From Halopseudomonas xinjiangensis (GTDB lineage: Bacteria > Pseudomonadota > Gammaproteobacteria > Pseudomonadales > Pseudomonadaceae), in the NCBI RefSeq assembly GCF_900104945.1, contig NZ_LT629736.1, positions 3,189,001 to 3,253,000 of the forward strand: 64,000 nt of DNA. The letters are read 5' to 3'. Below are positions 27,005 through 36,183 of this stretch, piece by piece (position 1 is the first letter of the stretch; every line of letters starts with the position of its first letter). The position numbers were made by a program, and so were the translations under genes. Under the pieces are notes generated by a model. The model was not told the DNA's origin. It saw only the letters and a program-made list of their open reading frames with translations, and made no database searches.

Positions 27005-27958
27005 ATGTCCGTCTTCACGCCGGTTGAGCGCAGCGAGCTGGAGCTTTTCATTGGCGGCTACGACGTAGGCCGCCTGGTCAGCCATGCGGGTATCGAAGGC
27101 GGCAGCGAGAACAGCAACTTCTTCGTTGAGTGCGAGCGGGGCTCCTTCGTGCTGACGCTGGTCGAGCGCGGGCCGGTGGATGAGCTCGATTTCTTCGTTG
27201 CGCTGCTTGAATGCCTGCATCAGGCGGACCTGCCGGTGCCCTACGCCATAGCCGACCGCCAGGGTCGGACGATTCAGCGCTTCAAAGACCGGCCGGCGCT
27301 ACTGCAGCCGCGCCTGCCCGGCAGGCATGTGCAGGTTCCGACTATCGAGCATTGCGCGGCGCTCGGTGCGATGCTCGCTCGGCTGCACCAGGTCAGCAGT
27401 ACTTGCGGCCTCGAACGCCAAAGCGATCGTGGACCGGAATGGATGCTTGCCGAGGTAACGCGATGCCGCCGGCAGGTTTCGCCGAGCGAAGCCGAATTGC
27501 TCGACGAAGCCGCCGAGGCGTTGCGGCGGGTACAGCAACGCGGGAGTCAACTGCCGAAGGCGGTGCTGCACGCCGATCTGTTTCGCGACAACGTCATGTT
27601 CGAAGGCCACCGACTGACCGGCATCATCGACTTCTACAATGCTGCCAGCGGCTGGACACTGTATGACTTGGCAATTTGCGTCAACGATTGGTGCATGAGC
27701 GAGCACCTGCGCCTCGATCCGCTGCGCAGCGATGCATTACTGGCGGCCTACGCCGCCCAGCGACCCTTTACCGCCAGCGAAGCGGAATGCTGGCCGGATC
27801 TGCTGCGTATTGCGGCGCTGCGGTTCTGGTTGTCCCGGCAGATTGCCGTACAGGCTCATGCGGACCAACCAGGCGTTCTGGTCAAGGAACCGCAGCACTT
27901 CATGCATATCCTCGAGGCGCACCGCGAGGTGTCGGTGCGCCTTGCCCCTTTCATCTGA
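27005..27958 (+). CDS. thrB: homoserine kinase (ThrB, aminoglycoside-phosphotransferase fold)
   Basis: A 317-residue kinase of the APH-like ThrB2 type used by Pseudomonas, which phosphorylates L-homoserine on the way to threonine. It has 'MSVFTPVERSELELFIGGYDVG' at the N-terminus, 'GIEGGSENSNFFV', the catalytic loop 'VLHADLFRDNVMFEGH' (Brenner-type HxDxxxxN) and the metal-binding 'GIIDFYNAASG'. This is unrelated to the GHMP homoserine kinase of E. coli. ATG 27005 follows the DUF2782 stop by 6 bases. Its stop abuts the znuA stop on the opposite strand. Confidence 0.92.
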   Translation: MSVFTPVERSELELFIGGYDVGRLVSHAGIEGGSENSNFFVECERGSFVLTLVERGPVDELDFFVALLECLHQADLPVPYAIADRQGRTIQRFKDRPALLQPRLPGRHVQVPTIEHCAALGAMLARLHQVSSTCGLERQSDRGPEWMLAEVTRCRRQVSPSEAELLDEAAEALRRVQQRGSQLPKAVLHADLFRDNVMFEGHRLTGIIDFYNAASGWTLYDLAICVNDWCMSEHLRLDPLRSDALLAAYAAQRPFTASEAECWPDLLRIAALRFWLSRQIAVQAHADQPGVLVKEPQHFMHILEAHREVSVRLAPFI

Positions 27959-28915
27959 TCAGAGCGATTCCAGGCACCCGGCCAGGTCGTCACTCAGCGT
28001 GGTCAGAAACTCCACATAGCCCTGTGCGGTGACGGGCGCGTCGCCGCCGAGCGGATCGAGCGCAGCGCTGCGCACCGGCAGCCCGGCGGTCAGTGATTCG
28101 ATCAGGCGCGGGGTGAATTGCGGCTCGCTGAATACGCAGCTCGGGCCGGCTTCCTGCAGCCGTTCACGCAATTGAGCCACATGGCGGGCGCCGGGCTGAA
28201 CCTCGTGTGACAGGCTGAAGATGCCGCGCGCGCGCAAGCCGTAGTGGTCTTCGAGATAGCCGTAGCCGTCATGGAAGACGAAGTATGGTTTGCCTGCCAG
28301 CGGTTCGAAGCGCTTCTGCAAACGGCTGTCCAGCTGCATGACCTGTTCTTCGAAACGCGTGATGTTTGCGCCGAGGCGGTCGCTGTGCTCGGGGAACAGG
28401 GATGCCAGGTCCGCTGCCATGGCGCGGGCGATAGCGACGGCATTGGTGGGAGACAACCAGATATGCGCATCATAGGTGCCGCCATGATCATGTCCATGGC
28501 CGTGCTCCTCGGCATGAGCGTGCTGCTGGTGCTCGTGCTCGTCGTGTCCATGATCTTCTTCCGCATGCTCGTCGGCATGACCGCTCCCCAGCGGTCGCAG
28601 CGTGACGCCAGCAGCGTGCATCAGCGCCACGTCGGTGTCGCGCGACTTCAGCAAGTGCTCGAGAAACAGCTCCAGCTCCGGTCCGACCCAGTACACGCGC
28701 TGCGCCTGCTCCAGTGCGCGACGCTCCGACGGGCGCAGTGCGTAGCTGTGTGGCGACGCACCGACCGGCAGCAGCAGTTCCGGCTCGGCGATACCGTCGA
28801 GCGCGGCGGCTGCAATCAGTTGGAGTGGTTTGATGGTTGTCAGCACACGCGGCTCGTCGGCGCGAGCGGCAACGGCCAGGGTCAATCCTATGACGAGGGC
28901 GAAACAGCGAAGCAT
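27959..28915 (-). CDS. znuA: zinc ABC transporter substrate-binding protein ZnuA
   Basis: A 318-residue periplasmic zinc-binding protein of the cluster A-I family. A signal peptide (about 1-19, 'AVAARA-DE') precedes the conserved 'TTIKPLQLIAAAALDGIAEPELLLPVGASPHSYALRPS' block (quoted in part), whose histidine is a zinc ligand. A long His/Asp/Glu-rich loop at about 113-147 (over a dozen His) captures zinc; further ligands are in 'DAHIWLSP' and 'VFHDGYGYLE'. It delivers zinc to ZnuBC. It is the only gene transcribed leftward from the Zur palindrome. Confidence 0.94.
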   Translation of the reverse strand: MLRCFALVIGLTLAVAARADEPRVLTTIKPLQLIAAAALDGIAEPELLLPVGASPHSYALRPSERRALEQAQRVYWVGPELELFLEHLLKSRDTDVALMHAAGVTLRPLGSGHADEHAEEDHGHDEHEHQQHAHAEEHGHGHDHGGTYDAHIWLSPTNAVAIARAMAADLASLFPEHSDRLGANITRFEEQVMQLDSRLQKRFEPLAGKPYFVFHDGYGYLEDHYGLRARGIFSLSHEVQPGARHVAQLRERLQEAGPSCVFSEPQFTPRLIESLTAGLPVRSAALDPLGGDAPVTAQGYVEFLTTLSDDLAGCLESL

Positions 28916-28940
28916 CGGTGGGTACCTGGAAGAAGTTAAG

Positions 28941-28955
28941 TGTTATATGATAACA
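28941..28955. promoter_or_regulatory. Zur operator between znuA and zur
   Basis: TGTTATATGATAACA is a perfect inverted repeat (TGTTAT, 3-base centre, ATAACA), matching the core of the gammaproteobacterial Zur box. It lies 26 bases upstream of the znuA ATG and 42 bases before the zur ATG, so zinc-bound Zur can repress both directions. Confidence 0.85.
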
Positions 28956-28996
28956 GCTCGTTTCAATTCCGACAGTCCTCCCGGGCAAGGCGAAGC

Positions 28997-29479
28997 ATGA
29001 GCGCTACTGATCCGCACGTTCCCCACGATCACACTCATTGTGTCAGCACAGCGCTGGATACCGCCGAGGAGGTTTGCGCCCGCGGTGGCGCGCGCCTGAC
29101 CCCGTTGCGCAAGCGCGTGCTCGAGCTGGTCTGGCAGAGCCACAAGCCCCTCGGCGCGTACGACATCCTCGAAACCCTGTCACGCGAGGATGGCCGCCGC
29201 GCTGCCCCGCCGACCGTCTACCGCGCACTGGACTTTCTGCTCGAGCAGGGACTGGTGCATCGCATCGCCTCGCTCAACGCCTTCATCGGTTGTGCCCATC
29301 CGGAGCGGGCCCATGAGGGACAGTTCCTCATCTGTCGCAACTGCCGTATAGCGGTAGAGCTCGATCAGCCACTGATCCACCGGGCGATCAGCGATAGCGC
29401 CGCGGGTCTGGGTTTTGCCGTAGAAGCCGAAACCGTCGAAATTACTGGCCTGTGCGCGCGCTGCAAGGCGGCGGCATGA
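28997..29479 (+). CDS. zur: zinc uptake regulator Zur (Fur family)
   Basis: A 160-residue Fur-family repressor. A winged helix-turn-helix at about 25-90 ('[30 protein letters not shown]', in part; '[21 protein letters not shown]') is followed by the dimerisation/zinc domain with '[25 protein letters not shown]' (structural Cys-x2-Cys) and a C-terminal Cys-x2-Cys in '[10 protein letters not shown]'. 'LNAFIGC' is typical of Zur rather than Fur. ATG 28997 lies after an AAGG site. It overlaps znuC by four bases. It autoregulates through the palindrome upstream. Confidence 0.93.
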   Translation: MSATDPHVPHDHTHCVSTALDTAEEVCARGGARLTPLRKRVLELVWQSHKPLGAYDILETLSREDGRRAAPPTVYRALDFLLEQGLVHRIASLNAFIGCAHPERAHEGQFLICRNCRIAVELDQPLIHRAISDSAAGLGFAVEAETVEITGLCARCKAAA

Positions 29480-30279
29480 GCGAGCCATTGCTGGAATTGA
29501 GCGGCGTCAGCCTGTCGCGTAACGGCTCGGCCGTGCTGGAGGACATCAGCCTGCGCGTGGCACCGGGTGAAATCGTCACGCTGATCGGTCCGAACGGTGC
29601 GGGCAAGACCAGTCTGGTGCGGATCGTACTTGGGCTGCTGCAGGCCGATGCCGGCAGGGTCCGGCGCCAGCCTCGCCTGCGTATCGGCTACATGCCGCAG
29701 AAGCTGCATATCGATTCCACCCTGCCCTTGACCGTCGAACGCTTCCTGTTGCTCGCGCCTGGCTGCCGGCGTGCCGATGTTCGCGAAGCTTTGGAGGACG
29801 TCAACGCACTGCACCTTCTGCAACGGCCGCTGCAGCAGGTGTCGGGAGGTGAATTGCAGCGCATCCTTCTGGCTCGGGCGCTGCTGCGCAAGCCCCATCT
29901 GTTGGTGCTCGACGAGCCGGTGCAGGGCGTTGATGTCAACGGTCAGATCGAGCTGTACCAGCTGATTACCCGACTGCGCGATCGTTACGGTTGCGGTGTG
30001 CTGATGGTCTCCCACGACCTGCATCTGGTCATGGCAACCACCAACACTGTGGTGTGCCTGAACCGTCACGTCTGCTGTTCAGGCCATCCCGAGCAGGTCA
30101 GCCTCGACCCGGCCTTCGTCGCTTTGTTCGGCGAGCAGGCCAGCGCCCTGGCGGTCTACAACCATCATCACGATCACGCCCATGACCTGCATGGCGAGGT
30201 GATCGACAACAGCGATACAGCCGGCTCGCCGCGACTGACGCCGGTACACAAGCACGGACCTTCCTGCAAACATGCCTGA
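29476..30279 (+). CDS. znuC: zinc ABC transporter ATPase ZnuC
   Basis: A 267-residue ABC ATPase. Walker A 'GPNGAGKTS' is at about 38-46, the signature '[16 protein letters not shown]' at about 122-137, Walker B '[12 protein letters not shown]' follows and the H-loop is '[10 protein letters not shown]'. Its C-terminal tail is His-rich ('[12 protein letters not shown]', '[10 protein letters not shown]'), a feature of zinc-transport ATPases. ATG 29476 overlaps the zur stop (ATGA), and its own stop overlaps the znuB start, so zur-znuC-znuB is translationally coupled. Confidence 0.94.
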   Translation: MSEPLLELSGVSLSRNGSAVLEDISLRVAPGEIVTLIGPNGAGKTSLVRIVLGLLQADAGRVRRQPRLRIGYMPQKLHIDSTLPLTVERFLLLAPGCRRADVREALEDVNALHLLQRPLQQVSGGELQRILLARALLRKPHLLVLDEPVQGVDVNGQIELYQLITRLRDRYGCGVLMVSHDLHLVMATTNTVVCLNRHVCCSGHPEQVSLDPAFVALFGEQASALAVYNHHHDHAHDLHGEVIDNSDTAGSPRLTPVHKHGPSCKHA

Positions 30280-31057
30280 CTTTCTGATTTACGCCCTGGC
30301 CGCCGGCCTGGGGCTGGCGCTTGTCGCCGGTCCGTTGGGTTCTTTCGTGGTGTGGCGCCGCATGGCCTATTTCGGCGATACGCTGTCCCATTCGGCATTG
30401 CTGGGTATCGCCCTGGGCATGCTGCTGGATATCAACCTGACCCTGGCGGTCACCGCCGGCTGCGTACTGCTGGCAGTGATTCTGGTGGCGCTACAAAACC
30501 GCCAGTGGCTGGCCAGCGACACTTTGCTGGGCATCCTTGCGCACAGCACCTTGTCGCTGGGCCTGGTGGTGCTGGCGTTAACGGACAACGTGCGCGTCGA
30601 TCTGATGGCCTATCTGTTCGGCGACCTGCTGGCAGTCAGCGAGCACGACCTGTACTGGATGCTTGGTGGTCTGGCGCTGGTCGTGGTGTTGCTCGGGCTG
30701 CTCTGGCGACAGCTGCTCTCGGTGACCGTGCACGAGGAGCTGGCCCGGGTCGAAGGCCGGCCGGTCACCGCCATTCGCCTGGCGCTGATGCTGCTGATCG
30801 CAATCGTCATCGCCGTGGCCATGAAGGTCGTCGGCGTGCTGCTGATCACGTCACTGCTGATCATTCCTCCGGCCGCCGCCCAGCGGCACGCGCATACGCC
30901 GGAACAGATGGCACTCGGTGCCAGCATCTTGGGTTGCCTGGCGGTACTTGGCGGGCTGGGTATGTCGTGGAATCTCGATACGCCCGCCGGCCCGTCGATC
31001 GTGGTCAGCGCAGCCCTGCTGTTTGTGATGGCAGTCAGTCTGCCGCGGCGCGCCTGA
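30272..31057 (+). CDS. znuB: zinc ABC transporter permease ZnuB
   Basis: A 261-residue permease of the ABC-3 family with about seven to eight hydrophobic helices. It shows '[30 protein letters not shown]' (quoted in part), the family's signature near the first cytoplasmic loop, and '[24 protein letters not shown]'. With ZnuA and ZnuC it forms the high-affinity zinc importer. ATG 30272 overlaps znuC by 8 bases. No terminator is evident in the 84 bases before the next gene. Confidence 0.93.
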   Translation: MPDFLIYALAAGLGLALVAGPLGSFVVWRRMAYFGDTLSHSALLGIALGMLLDINLTLAVTAGCVLLAVILVALQNRQWLASDTLLGILAHSTLSLGLVVLALTDNVRVDLMAYLFGDLLAVSEHDLYWMLGGLALVVVLLGLLWRQLLSVTVHEELARVEGRPVTAIRLALMLLIAIVIAVAMKVVGVLLITSLLIIPPAAAQRHAHTPEQMALGASILGCLAVLGGLGMSWNLDTPAGPSIVVSAALLFVMAVSLPRRA

Positions 31058-31141
31058 AGGGCAAAGGGATGTAACACTCCAGCGCTGCGGTTGTCCCATG
31101 AACAGGCATCGAACAGGATGGCTTCATGGTTACACTGACGC

Positions 31142-32136
31142 ATGCGTGATCCGCTGATCATTCCAACTGACGAAGGCTTGTACTGCCCGGCCGGGGATTT
31201 TCATATCGATCCCTGGCGTCCGGTGGCACGCGCCGTTATCACTCATGCCCACGCCGACCACGCTCGACCGGGCAACAGCGAATATTACTCGCACCATGCG
31301 GGGCTACCGATTCTCCGACACCGGCTCGGTGAAGCGCATGCGTTCCATGGTCTGGAATACGGCGAAGCGGTCGAGTTCGGCCGGACTCGGGTCAGTTTGC
31401 ATCCGGCGGGGCACGTGCTCGGCTCGGCGCAGGTCAGGGTCGAGCACGCTGATGGCAGCGTCTGGGTAGTGACCGGCGACTACAAGCGAGACGCCGATCC
31501 GACCTGCGCGCCATTCGAAGTGGTGCCCTGCGACACCCTCATCACCGAGGCGACTTTGCTCTGCCCTGCTACCGCTGGCCCCCGGTGGAGCGCGTCGCGG
31601 AGCAGATCTGGGACTGGTGGTCCGGCCACAGCGACCGCCCCTGCGTACTGTTCACCTACGCGCTCGGCAAGGCCCAGCGGGTACTGGCGGCTTTGACCGC
31701 CCACACCGACCGGACCGTCTACCTGCACGGCGCCATGCTGGCCATCACCGACATCTACCGCGATGCCGGTGTTTCCATGGTGCCTACCGCTCCGGTGAGC
31801 GAATTGCCGGCCGATCACGACTTCGCTGGCGAGTTGATCCTCGCGCCGCCTTCCGCCGCCGGCTCGCCGTGGATGCGCCGTTTCCGCGGCGCCAGCACCG
31901 GGTTCGCCTCCGGATGGATGCGCATCCGCGGCAATCGTCGGCGCCGCGGCTATGACCATGGTTTCGAGCTCAGCGATCATGCTGACTGGCCTGCGTTGCT
32001 GCAGACCATCGAGCAAAGCGGCGCCAGTACCATTCTCACTACCCACGGGCGCAGCGAAGAGCTGGTGCACTATCTGTGCGAGCGAGGTGTCGACGCCCGA
32101 GCGCTGACCACCTTGTACGGCGGCGAGGAAGATTGA
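31142..32136 (+). pseudogene. ligase-associated DNA exonuclease (MBL fold), frameshifted
   Basis: The reading frame is split. The first part (31142 to about 31558) is a clean metallo-beta-lactamase N-terminus: 'LYCPAGDFHIDPWRPVARAVITHAHADHARPG' (quoted in part) with HAHADH, 'HPAGHVLGSAQVRVE' and 'VTGDYKRDADPTC', ending '...ITEAT'. The second part resumes in another frame from 31561 ('LPCYRWPPVERVAEQIWDWW') through 'FGFELSDHADWPALL'-like and 'ILTTHGRSEELVHYL' motifs to the stop at 32136. Family members read 'EATFGLP..RWPPVE', so one base is missing at about 31556-31560. Undisturbed, the product would be about 331 residues, the family's usual length, and the distal half keeps normal codon use. 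So it is either a very recent mutation, a sequencing error or a recoding site. It heads the repair cluster. Confidence 0.85.
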
Positions 32137-33731
32137 TGCAGGCCTTCGCCAACCTCTACGCCGAGCTCGACGCCACCACGCGCACCCAGGCCAAGCTCGA
32201 TGCCATGGTGCGCTACTTCACTGATGTCGATCCGGCCGACGGCGCCTGGGCCACCTACATACTCGCCGGCCGCCGAATGAAGCGACTGGTCGGCCCGCGA
32301 AAGCTCCGCGAATGGTTGAGCGAGGCCACCGGGCTACCCGACTGGCTGGTCGAGGAAACCTATCAGCATGTGGGTGACCTGGCTGAGACCATCAGCCTGC
32401 TGATGGAGGATGACAGCGAGCGCGAGGCTGTTGGCGGCTCGCTTGCCGAATGGATCGACCAAGCGGTCCTCGGTCTGCTCGATCTCGACGACGATCAGCG
32501 CAAGGCCCATGTCATCCGGCATTGGCGCGAGCTACCGCGCCCGGCGTGCTTTCTTTACAACAAGCTGCTCACCGGTAGCCTGCGGGTGGGTGTCTCGCGC
32601 GGGCTGGTCGAGCGTGCACTGGCGGCCCTGAGCGGCAGGCCGCGAGCCTTGATCGCACGTCGACTGATGGGCGAGTTCGAGCCGACGGCGCGCTTCTATG
32701 AGCGTCTGTTCGACGCCGAGCAGCGCGAGGAGCGCGCCGGCCAGCCTTACCCTTTCTTTCTCGCTTCGCCCCTTGAAGGTGGTCCCGAGGCGCTCGGTGA
32801 TCTTCACGAATGGTTGGCCGAATGGAAGTGGGACGGCATCCGCGCCCAGCTGATCGCGCGGCCGGCAGGCATTTGGCTCTGGTCACGTGGTGAAGAGCCG
32901 ATGGCCGGACGCTTTCCTGAGGTCGAGGCGGCAGCGAAGCTGCTGCCCGAAGTGGTGCTCGACGGCGAGCTGCTCGCCTGGGATACCGATGTCATGCCGT
33001 TTTCCCAGATGCAGCGACGCATCCAGCGCAAGACCGTTGGGGACAAGCTGCTGCACGAAGTACCGGTGGTTTTTCTCGCCTACGATCTGCTCGAAGATGC
33101 CGGAGTCGACTGGCGTGACAGGCCACTCGAAGAGCGCCGCGCGAGGCTCGAGGCCATTCTCGCGGAAGTCGATCATCCGGCGCTTCGCCTGAGCCCGGCC
33201 GCTGACGCCGCCGACTGGGACGCGCTGGTGGTAATGCGAGAAAGCAGCCGCGACCGGCGCGTTGAAGGGTTGATGCTCAAGCGCAAGCAGAGCCCTTACC
33301 GAAGCGGCCGGCCCCGCGGCGACTGGTGGAAATGGAAGATCGACCCATTGTCGATCGATGCGGTGCTGCTATACGCCCAGCCGGGTCACGGCCGGCGGGC
33401 AAATCTCTATACCGACTACACTCTCGCGGTTGCCGATGGCGACAGCTTCGTGCCCATCGCCAAGGCCTATTCGGGTCTGACCGACGAAGAGATCGGCAAG
33501 CTGGATCGCTGGATCAGGCGGAACACGGTGGAGAAGTTCGGCCCGGTTCGCTCGGTCAAGCCCGAGCAGGTGCTGGAAATCGCTTTCGAGGGCATCCAGC
33601 CCTCGCCTCGGCACAAATCCGGCATTGCCCTGCGCTTTCCGCGCATTCTTCGCTGGCGCCACGACAAACCGGTGGCCGAGGCCGATAGCATCGAACAGGT
33701 TCGGGAGTTGCTGCGTGTCTACGGCAGCTGA
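32136..33731 (+). CDS. ATP-dependent DNA ligase (ligase-associated repair cluster)
   Basis: A 531-residue ATP-dependent ligase, separate from the NAD-dependent replicative LigA. An N-terminal DNA-binding domain (about 1-200) precedes the adenylation domain with the nucleotidyl-accepting Lys231 in 'EWKWDGIRAQL', followed by 'VVLDGELLAWD' (motif III), 'VEGLMLKRKQSPYRSGR' (motif IV) and 'GDWWKWKIDPL' (motif V); an OB-fold domain completes it. Such ligases accompany an MBL exonuclease, an Lhr-type helicase and PdeM, as they do here. ATG 32136 overlaps the exonuclease stop (TGATG). Role in DNA damage response is known for the cluster; detail here is inferred. Confidence 0.93.
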   Translation: MQAFANLYAELDATTRTQAKLDAMVRYFTDVDPADGAWATYILAGRRMKRLVGPRKLREWLSEATGLPDWLVEETYQHVGDLAETISLLMEDDSEREAVGGSLAEWIDQAVLGLLDLDDDQRKAHVIRHWRELPRPACFLYNKLLTGSLRVGVSRGLVERALAALSGRPRALIARRLMGEFEPTARFYERLFDAEQREERAGQPYPFFLASPLEGGPEALGDLHEWLAEWKWDGIRAQLIARPAGIWLWSRGEEPMAGRFPEVEAAAKLLPEVVLDGELLAWDTDVMPFSQMQRRIQRKTVGDKLLHEVPVVFLAYDLLEDAGVDWRDRPLEERRARLEAILAEVDHPALRLSPAADAADWDALVVMRESSRDRRVEGLMLKRKQSPYRSGRPRGDWWKWKIDPLSIDAVLLYAQPGHGRRANLYTDYTLAVADGDSFVPIAKAYSGLTDEEIGKLDRWIRRNTVEKFGPVRSVKPEQVLEIAFEGIQPSPRHKSGIALRFPRILRWRHDKPVAEADSIEQVRELLRVYGS

Positions 33732-36183
33732 CGGGCTGGAGCAGATTGAGGCGTGGTTCGCCGGGCTGGGTTGGCAGCCGGCCGGTTTTCAGCGCCAGGC
33801 CTGGCAAGCGTTTCGCGCCGGTCGCAGTGGCCTGATCCACGCCTCGACCGGTTCTGGCAAGACCCTCGCCGCCTGGCTCGGGCCGGTTTCGCTGGCGCTG
33901 GAACAGGAGCGCGTCCAGACCGGGCTGCGTGTATTGTGGATTACGCCCTTGCGTGCGCTGGCGAGTGATACGGCCGGACACCTGCAAGGCGCTGTCGATA
34001 GTCTGGGGCTGGACTGGAAAGTGGAAATCCGCACCGGCGACACCAGCGCCAGCGTCCGTGCCCGTCAGCAGCGCAAACTACCGCAGGCGCTGGTGACCAC
34101 CCCGGAAAGCCTCTCGGTGCTGCTGTCTTACCGCAACGCCGAGGAACAGTTCGCCGGCCTCGATGCGGTCATTGTCGACGAGTGGCACGAGCTACTCGGC
34201 AGCAAGCGCGGCGTACAGCTGCAGTTATGCCTGGCCTGGTTGCGTGCGAGACGTGCCAACCTGCCGGTATGGGGGCTCTCGGCCACGTTAGGCAATCTCG
34301 ATGAGGCACTGGCGGTGTTGCTGGGTGAGGGAGCCACGCCGGGAGAGCGCATTGCCGGCGAGCAGGGCAAGGAGTTGACCGTGCGCGGGCTGTGCCCGCC
34401 GAGCATCGATCGCTTCCCCTGGGCTGGCCATCTGGGATTGTCTCAGCTTGAGGGCGTGCTGACGTATCTGGAGCAGGCCGAGACGTCGCTGCTGTTCACC
34501 AATACCCGTTCGCAGGCCGAGCTGTGGTTCGAGGCGATCGCCAGAACCCGCATGGACTGGATAACCGAAATCGGCCTGCATCATGGCTCGATCGACCGCG
34601 GGCTGCGCAAGCGTCTAGAAGACGGACTGCGGGAAGGGCGGTTCCGCTGCGTGGTCTGTACCTCGAGCCTCGATCTCGGTGTGGATTTTTCTCCCGTCGA
34701 CCGCGTGGTGCAGGTCGGCAGCCCCAAGGGCATTGCCCGGCTGATGCAGCGCGCCGGTCGTTCGGGGCATCGTCCGGGCGCGGCCAGTGAGATTCTTTGC
34801 GTGCCCAGTCACGCTTTCGAGCTGGTTGAAATCGCTGCCGCGCGGCGCGCCTGGAACGCTGGTCGTGTCGAGTCGCGCAGGCCGCTTCGATTGTGTCTGG
34901 ATGTGCTGGCCCAGCACCTGGTCAGCCTGGCAGCAGGCCCGGGTTTTCGCGCCGAGGCGGCGCTCGCGGAGGCACAGTCGACGTACGCTTTCGCCGATCT
35001 GACCGCAGAAATGTTCGAGTGGTGTCTGGTGTTCATCACCCGGGGCGGCCCGGTGCTTGAACACTATCCGCAGTTCCAGCGAGTCGTCCAGACCGAGGAC
35101 GGACTATATCGGGTCGAGGATGTTGGCATCGCCCGCCGCCATCGCATGGCGATTGGCACCATCACCAGCGATGCGCAGATGCAGGTGCGTTTCATGAAGG
35201 GCGCCAGTCTCGGCACTATCGAGGAGAACTTCATTGCCCGGCTCAACCCTGGCGATGTGTTTCTGTTCTCCGGCCGCGCGCTGGAGCTCATCCGCGTGCG
35301 TGACCTGATCGCCTATGTGCGCCCGGCCACCTCGCGCCGAAGCCACGTTCCACGCTGGTATGGCGGGCGTCTGCCGTTGTCCAGTGAGCTGGCCGACAGT
35401 GTGTTACAGATCTTGCAGGAGGTGGAGACGGGCCTATATACCGACACCGAGGTTAGTGCCGTGGCACCGGTGCTGGAACTGCAGAAGCTGCAATCCGCCC
35501 TGCCCGCTCCGGACCGTCTGTTGATCGAGCGTTGCCGGTCCCGGGAGGGCGAGCATCTGTTCGTCTATCCGTTTGCGGGCCGGCTGGCGCATGAGGGCCT
35601 GGCAGCGGTGTTGGCCTGGCGGCTCGGCCAGCGCGTGCCAGCGACCTTCGCCCTGTCGGTCAACGATTACGGGCTGGAATTGCTCAGCAGCGCCCGGCTT
35701 CCCGAGCTTGATGAAAACGATTGGCGCGCACTGTTGGCGCCGGAGCAACTGCTCGACGACGTGCTCGCGGCGCTCAACGCCAGCGAGCTGGCGCGCAGGC
35801 AGTTCCGCGATATCGCGCGCATCAGCGGGCTGGTGTTTCAGGGGTATCCGGGGCGCAGCAAGACCGACCGGCAGCTTCAGGCTTCCACCGGGCTGCTTTA
35901 CGACACCTTGCAGCGCTACGATCCCCAGCACCGATTACTCGATCAGGCGCGCCGCGAAGTGCTCGAGGAGCAGCTCGACATTCGCCGGCTGCGCGAAGTG
36001 CTCGAGCACGCCGCTGCGCAGCAACTACGGGTGATGTCGCTTGAGCGATTTTCGCCGCTGGGCTTCCCGCTCTGGGTCGAACGCCAGCGCAGCCGACTGA
36101 GCACCGAAGACTGGCGTCAGCGCGTACAACGCATGCTCGAATCGCTGGAGCGCAACGCCAGCAAGCGCAGGAAGCGCGCATGA
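33715..36183 (+). CDS. ligase-associated DEXH-box helicase (Lhr family)
   Basis: An 822-residue superfamily 2 helicase of the Lhr type. Walker A 'STGSGKT' is at 44-50, the Q-motif-like 'GWQPAGFQRQAWQAF' precedes it, motif II is DEWH at 155-158 (a DExH variant), motif III 'GLSATLGN' and motif VI 'QRAGRSGHRPGA' are present. C-terminal regions match the Lhr core and winged-helix extensions ('IARRHRMAIGTITSDAQMQV', 'GDVFLFSGR'). GTG 33715 with GGGAG 7 bases upstream was chosen; it overlaps the ligase 3' end by 17 bases. It is probably a 3'-5' ATP-dependent translocase acting with the ligase and nucleases in repair. Confidence 0.92.
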   Translation: MSTAADGLEQIEAWFAGLGWQPAGFQRQAWQAFRAGRSGLIHASTGSGKTLAAWLGPVSLALEQERVQTGLRVLWITPLRALASDTAGHLQGAVDSLGLDWKVEIRTGDTSASVRARQQRKLPQALVTTPESLSVLLSYRNAEEQFAGLDAVIVDEWHELLGSKRGVQLQLCLAWLRARRANLPVWGLSATLGNLDEALAVLLGEGATPGERIAGEQGKELTVRGLCPPSIDRFPWAGHLGLSQLEGVLTYLEQAETSLLFTNTRSQAELWFEAIARTRMDWITEIGLHHGSIDRGLRKRLEDGLREGRFRCVVCTSSLDLGVDFSPVDRVVQVGSPKGIARLMQRAGRSGHRPGAASEILCVPSHAFELVEIAAARRAWNAGRVESRRPLRLCLDVLAQHLVSLAAGPGFRAEAALAEAQSTYAFADLTAEMFEWCLVFITRGGPVLEHYPQFQRVVQTEDGLYRVEDVGIARRHRMAIGTITSDAQMQVRFMKGASLGTIEENFIARLNPGDVFLFSGRALELIRVRDLIAYVRPATSRRSHVPRWYGGRLPLSSELADSVLQILQEVETGLYTDTEVSAVAPVLELQKLQSALPAPDRLLIERCRSREGEHLFVYPFAGRLAHEGLAAVLAWRLGQRVPATFALSVNDYGLELLSSARLPELDENDWRALLAPEQLLDDVLAALNASELARRQFRDIARISGLVFQGYPGRSKTDRQLQASTGLLYDTLQRYDPQHRLLDQARREVLEEQLDIRRLREVLEHAAAQQLRVMSLERFSPLGFPLWVERQRSRLSTEDWRQRVQRMLESLERNASKRRKRA

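Noticed and set aside
31058-31141. A LexA box before the frameshifted exonuclease
   Set aside because: I looked for CTG-N10-CAG in this gap and found none; the nearest CTG and CAG are 15 bases apart, so SOS control is claimed only for the radical-SAM pair.
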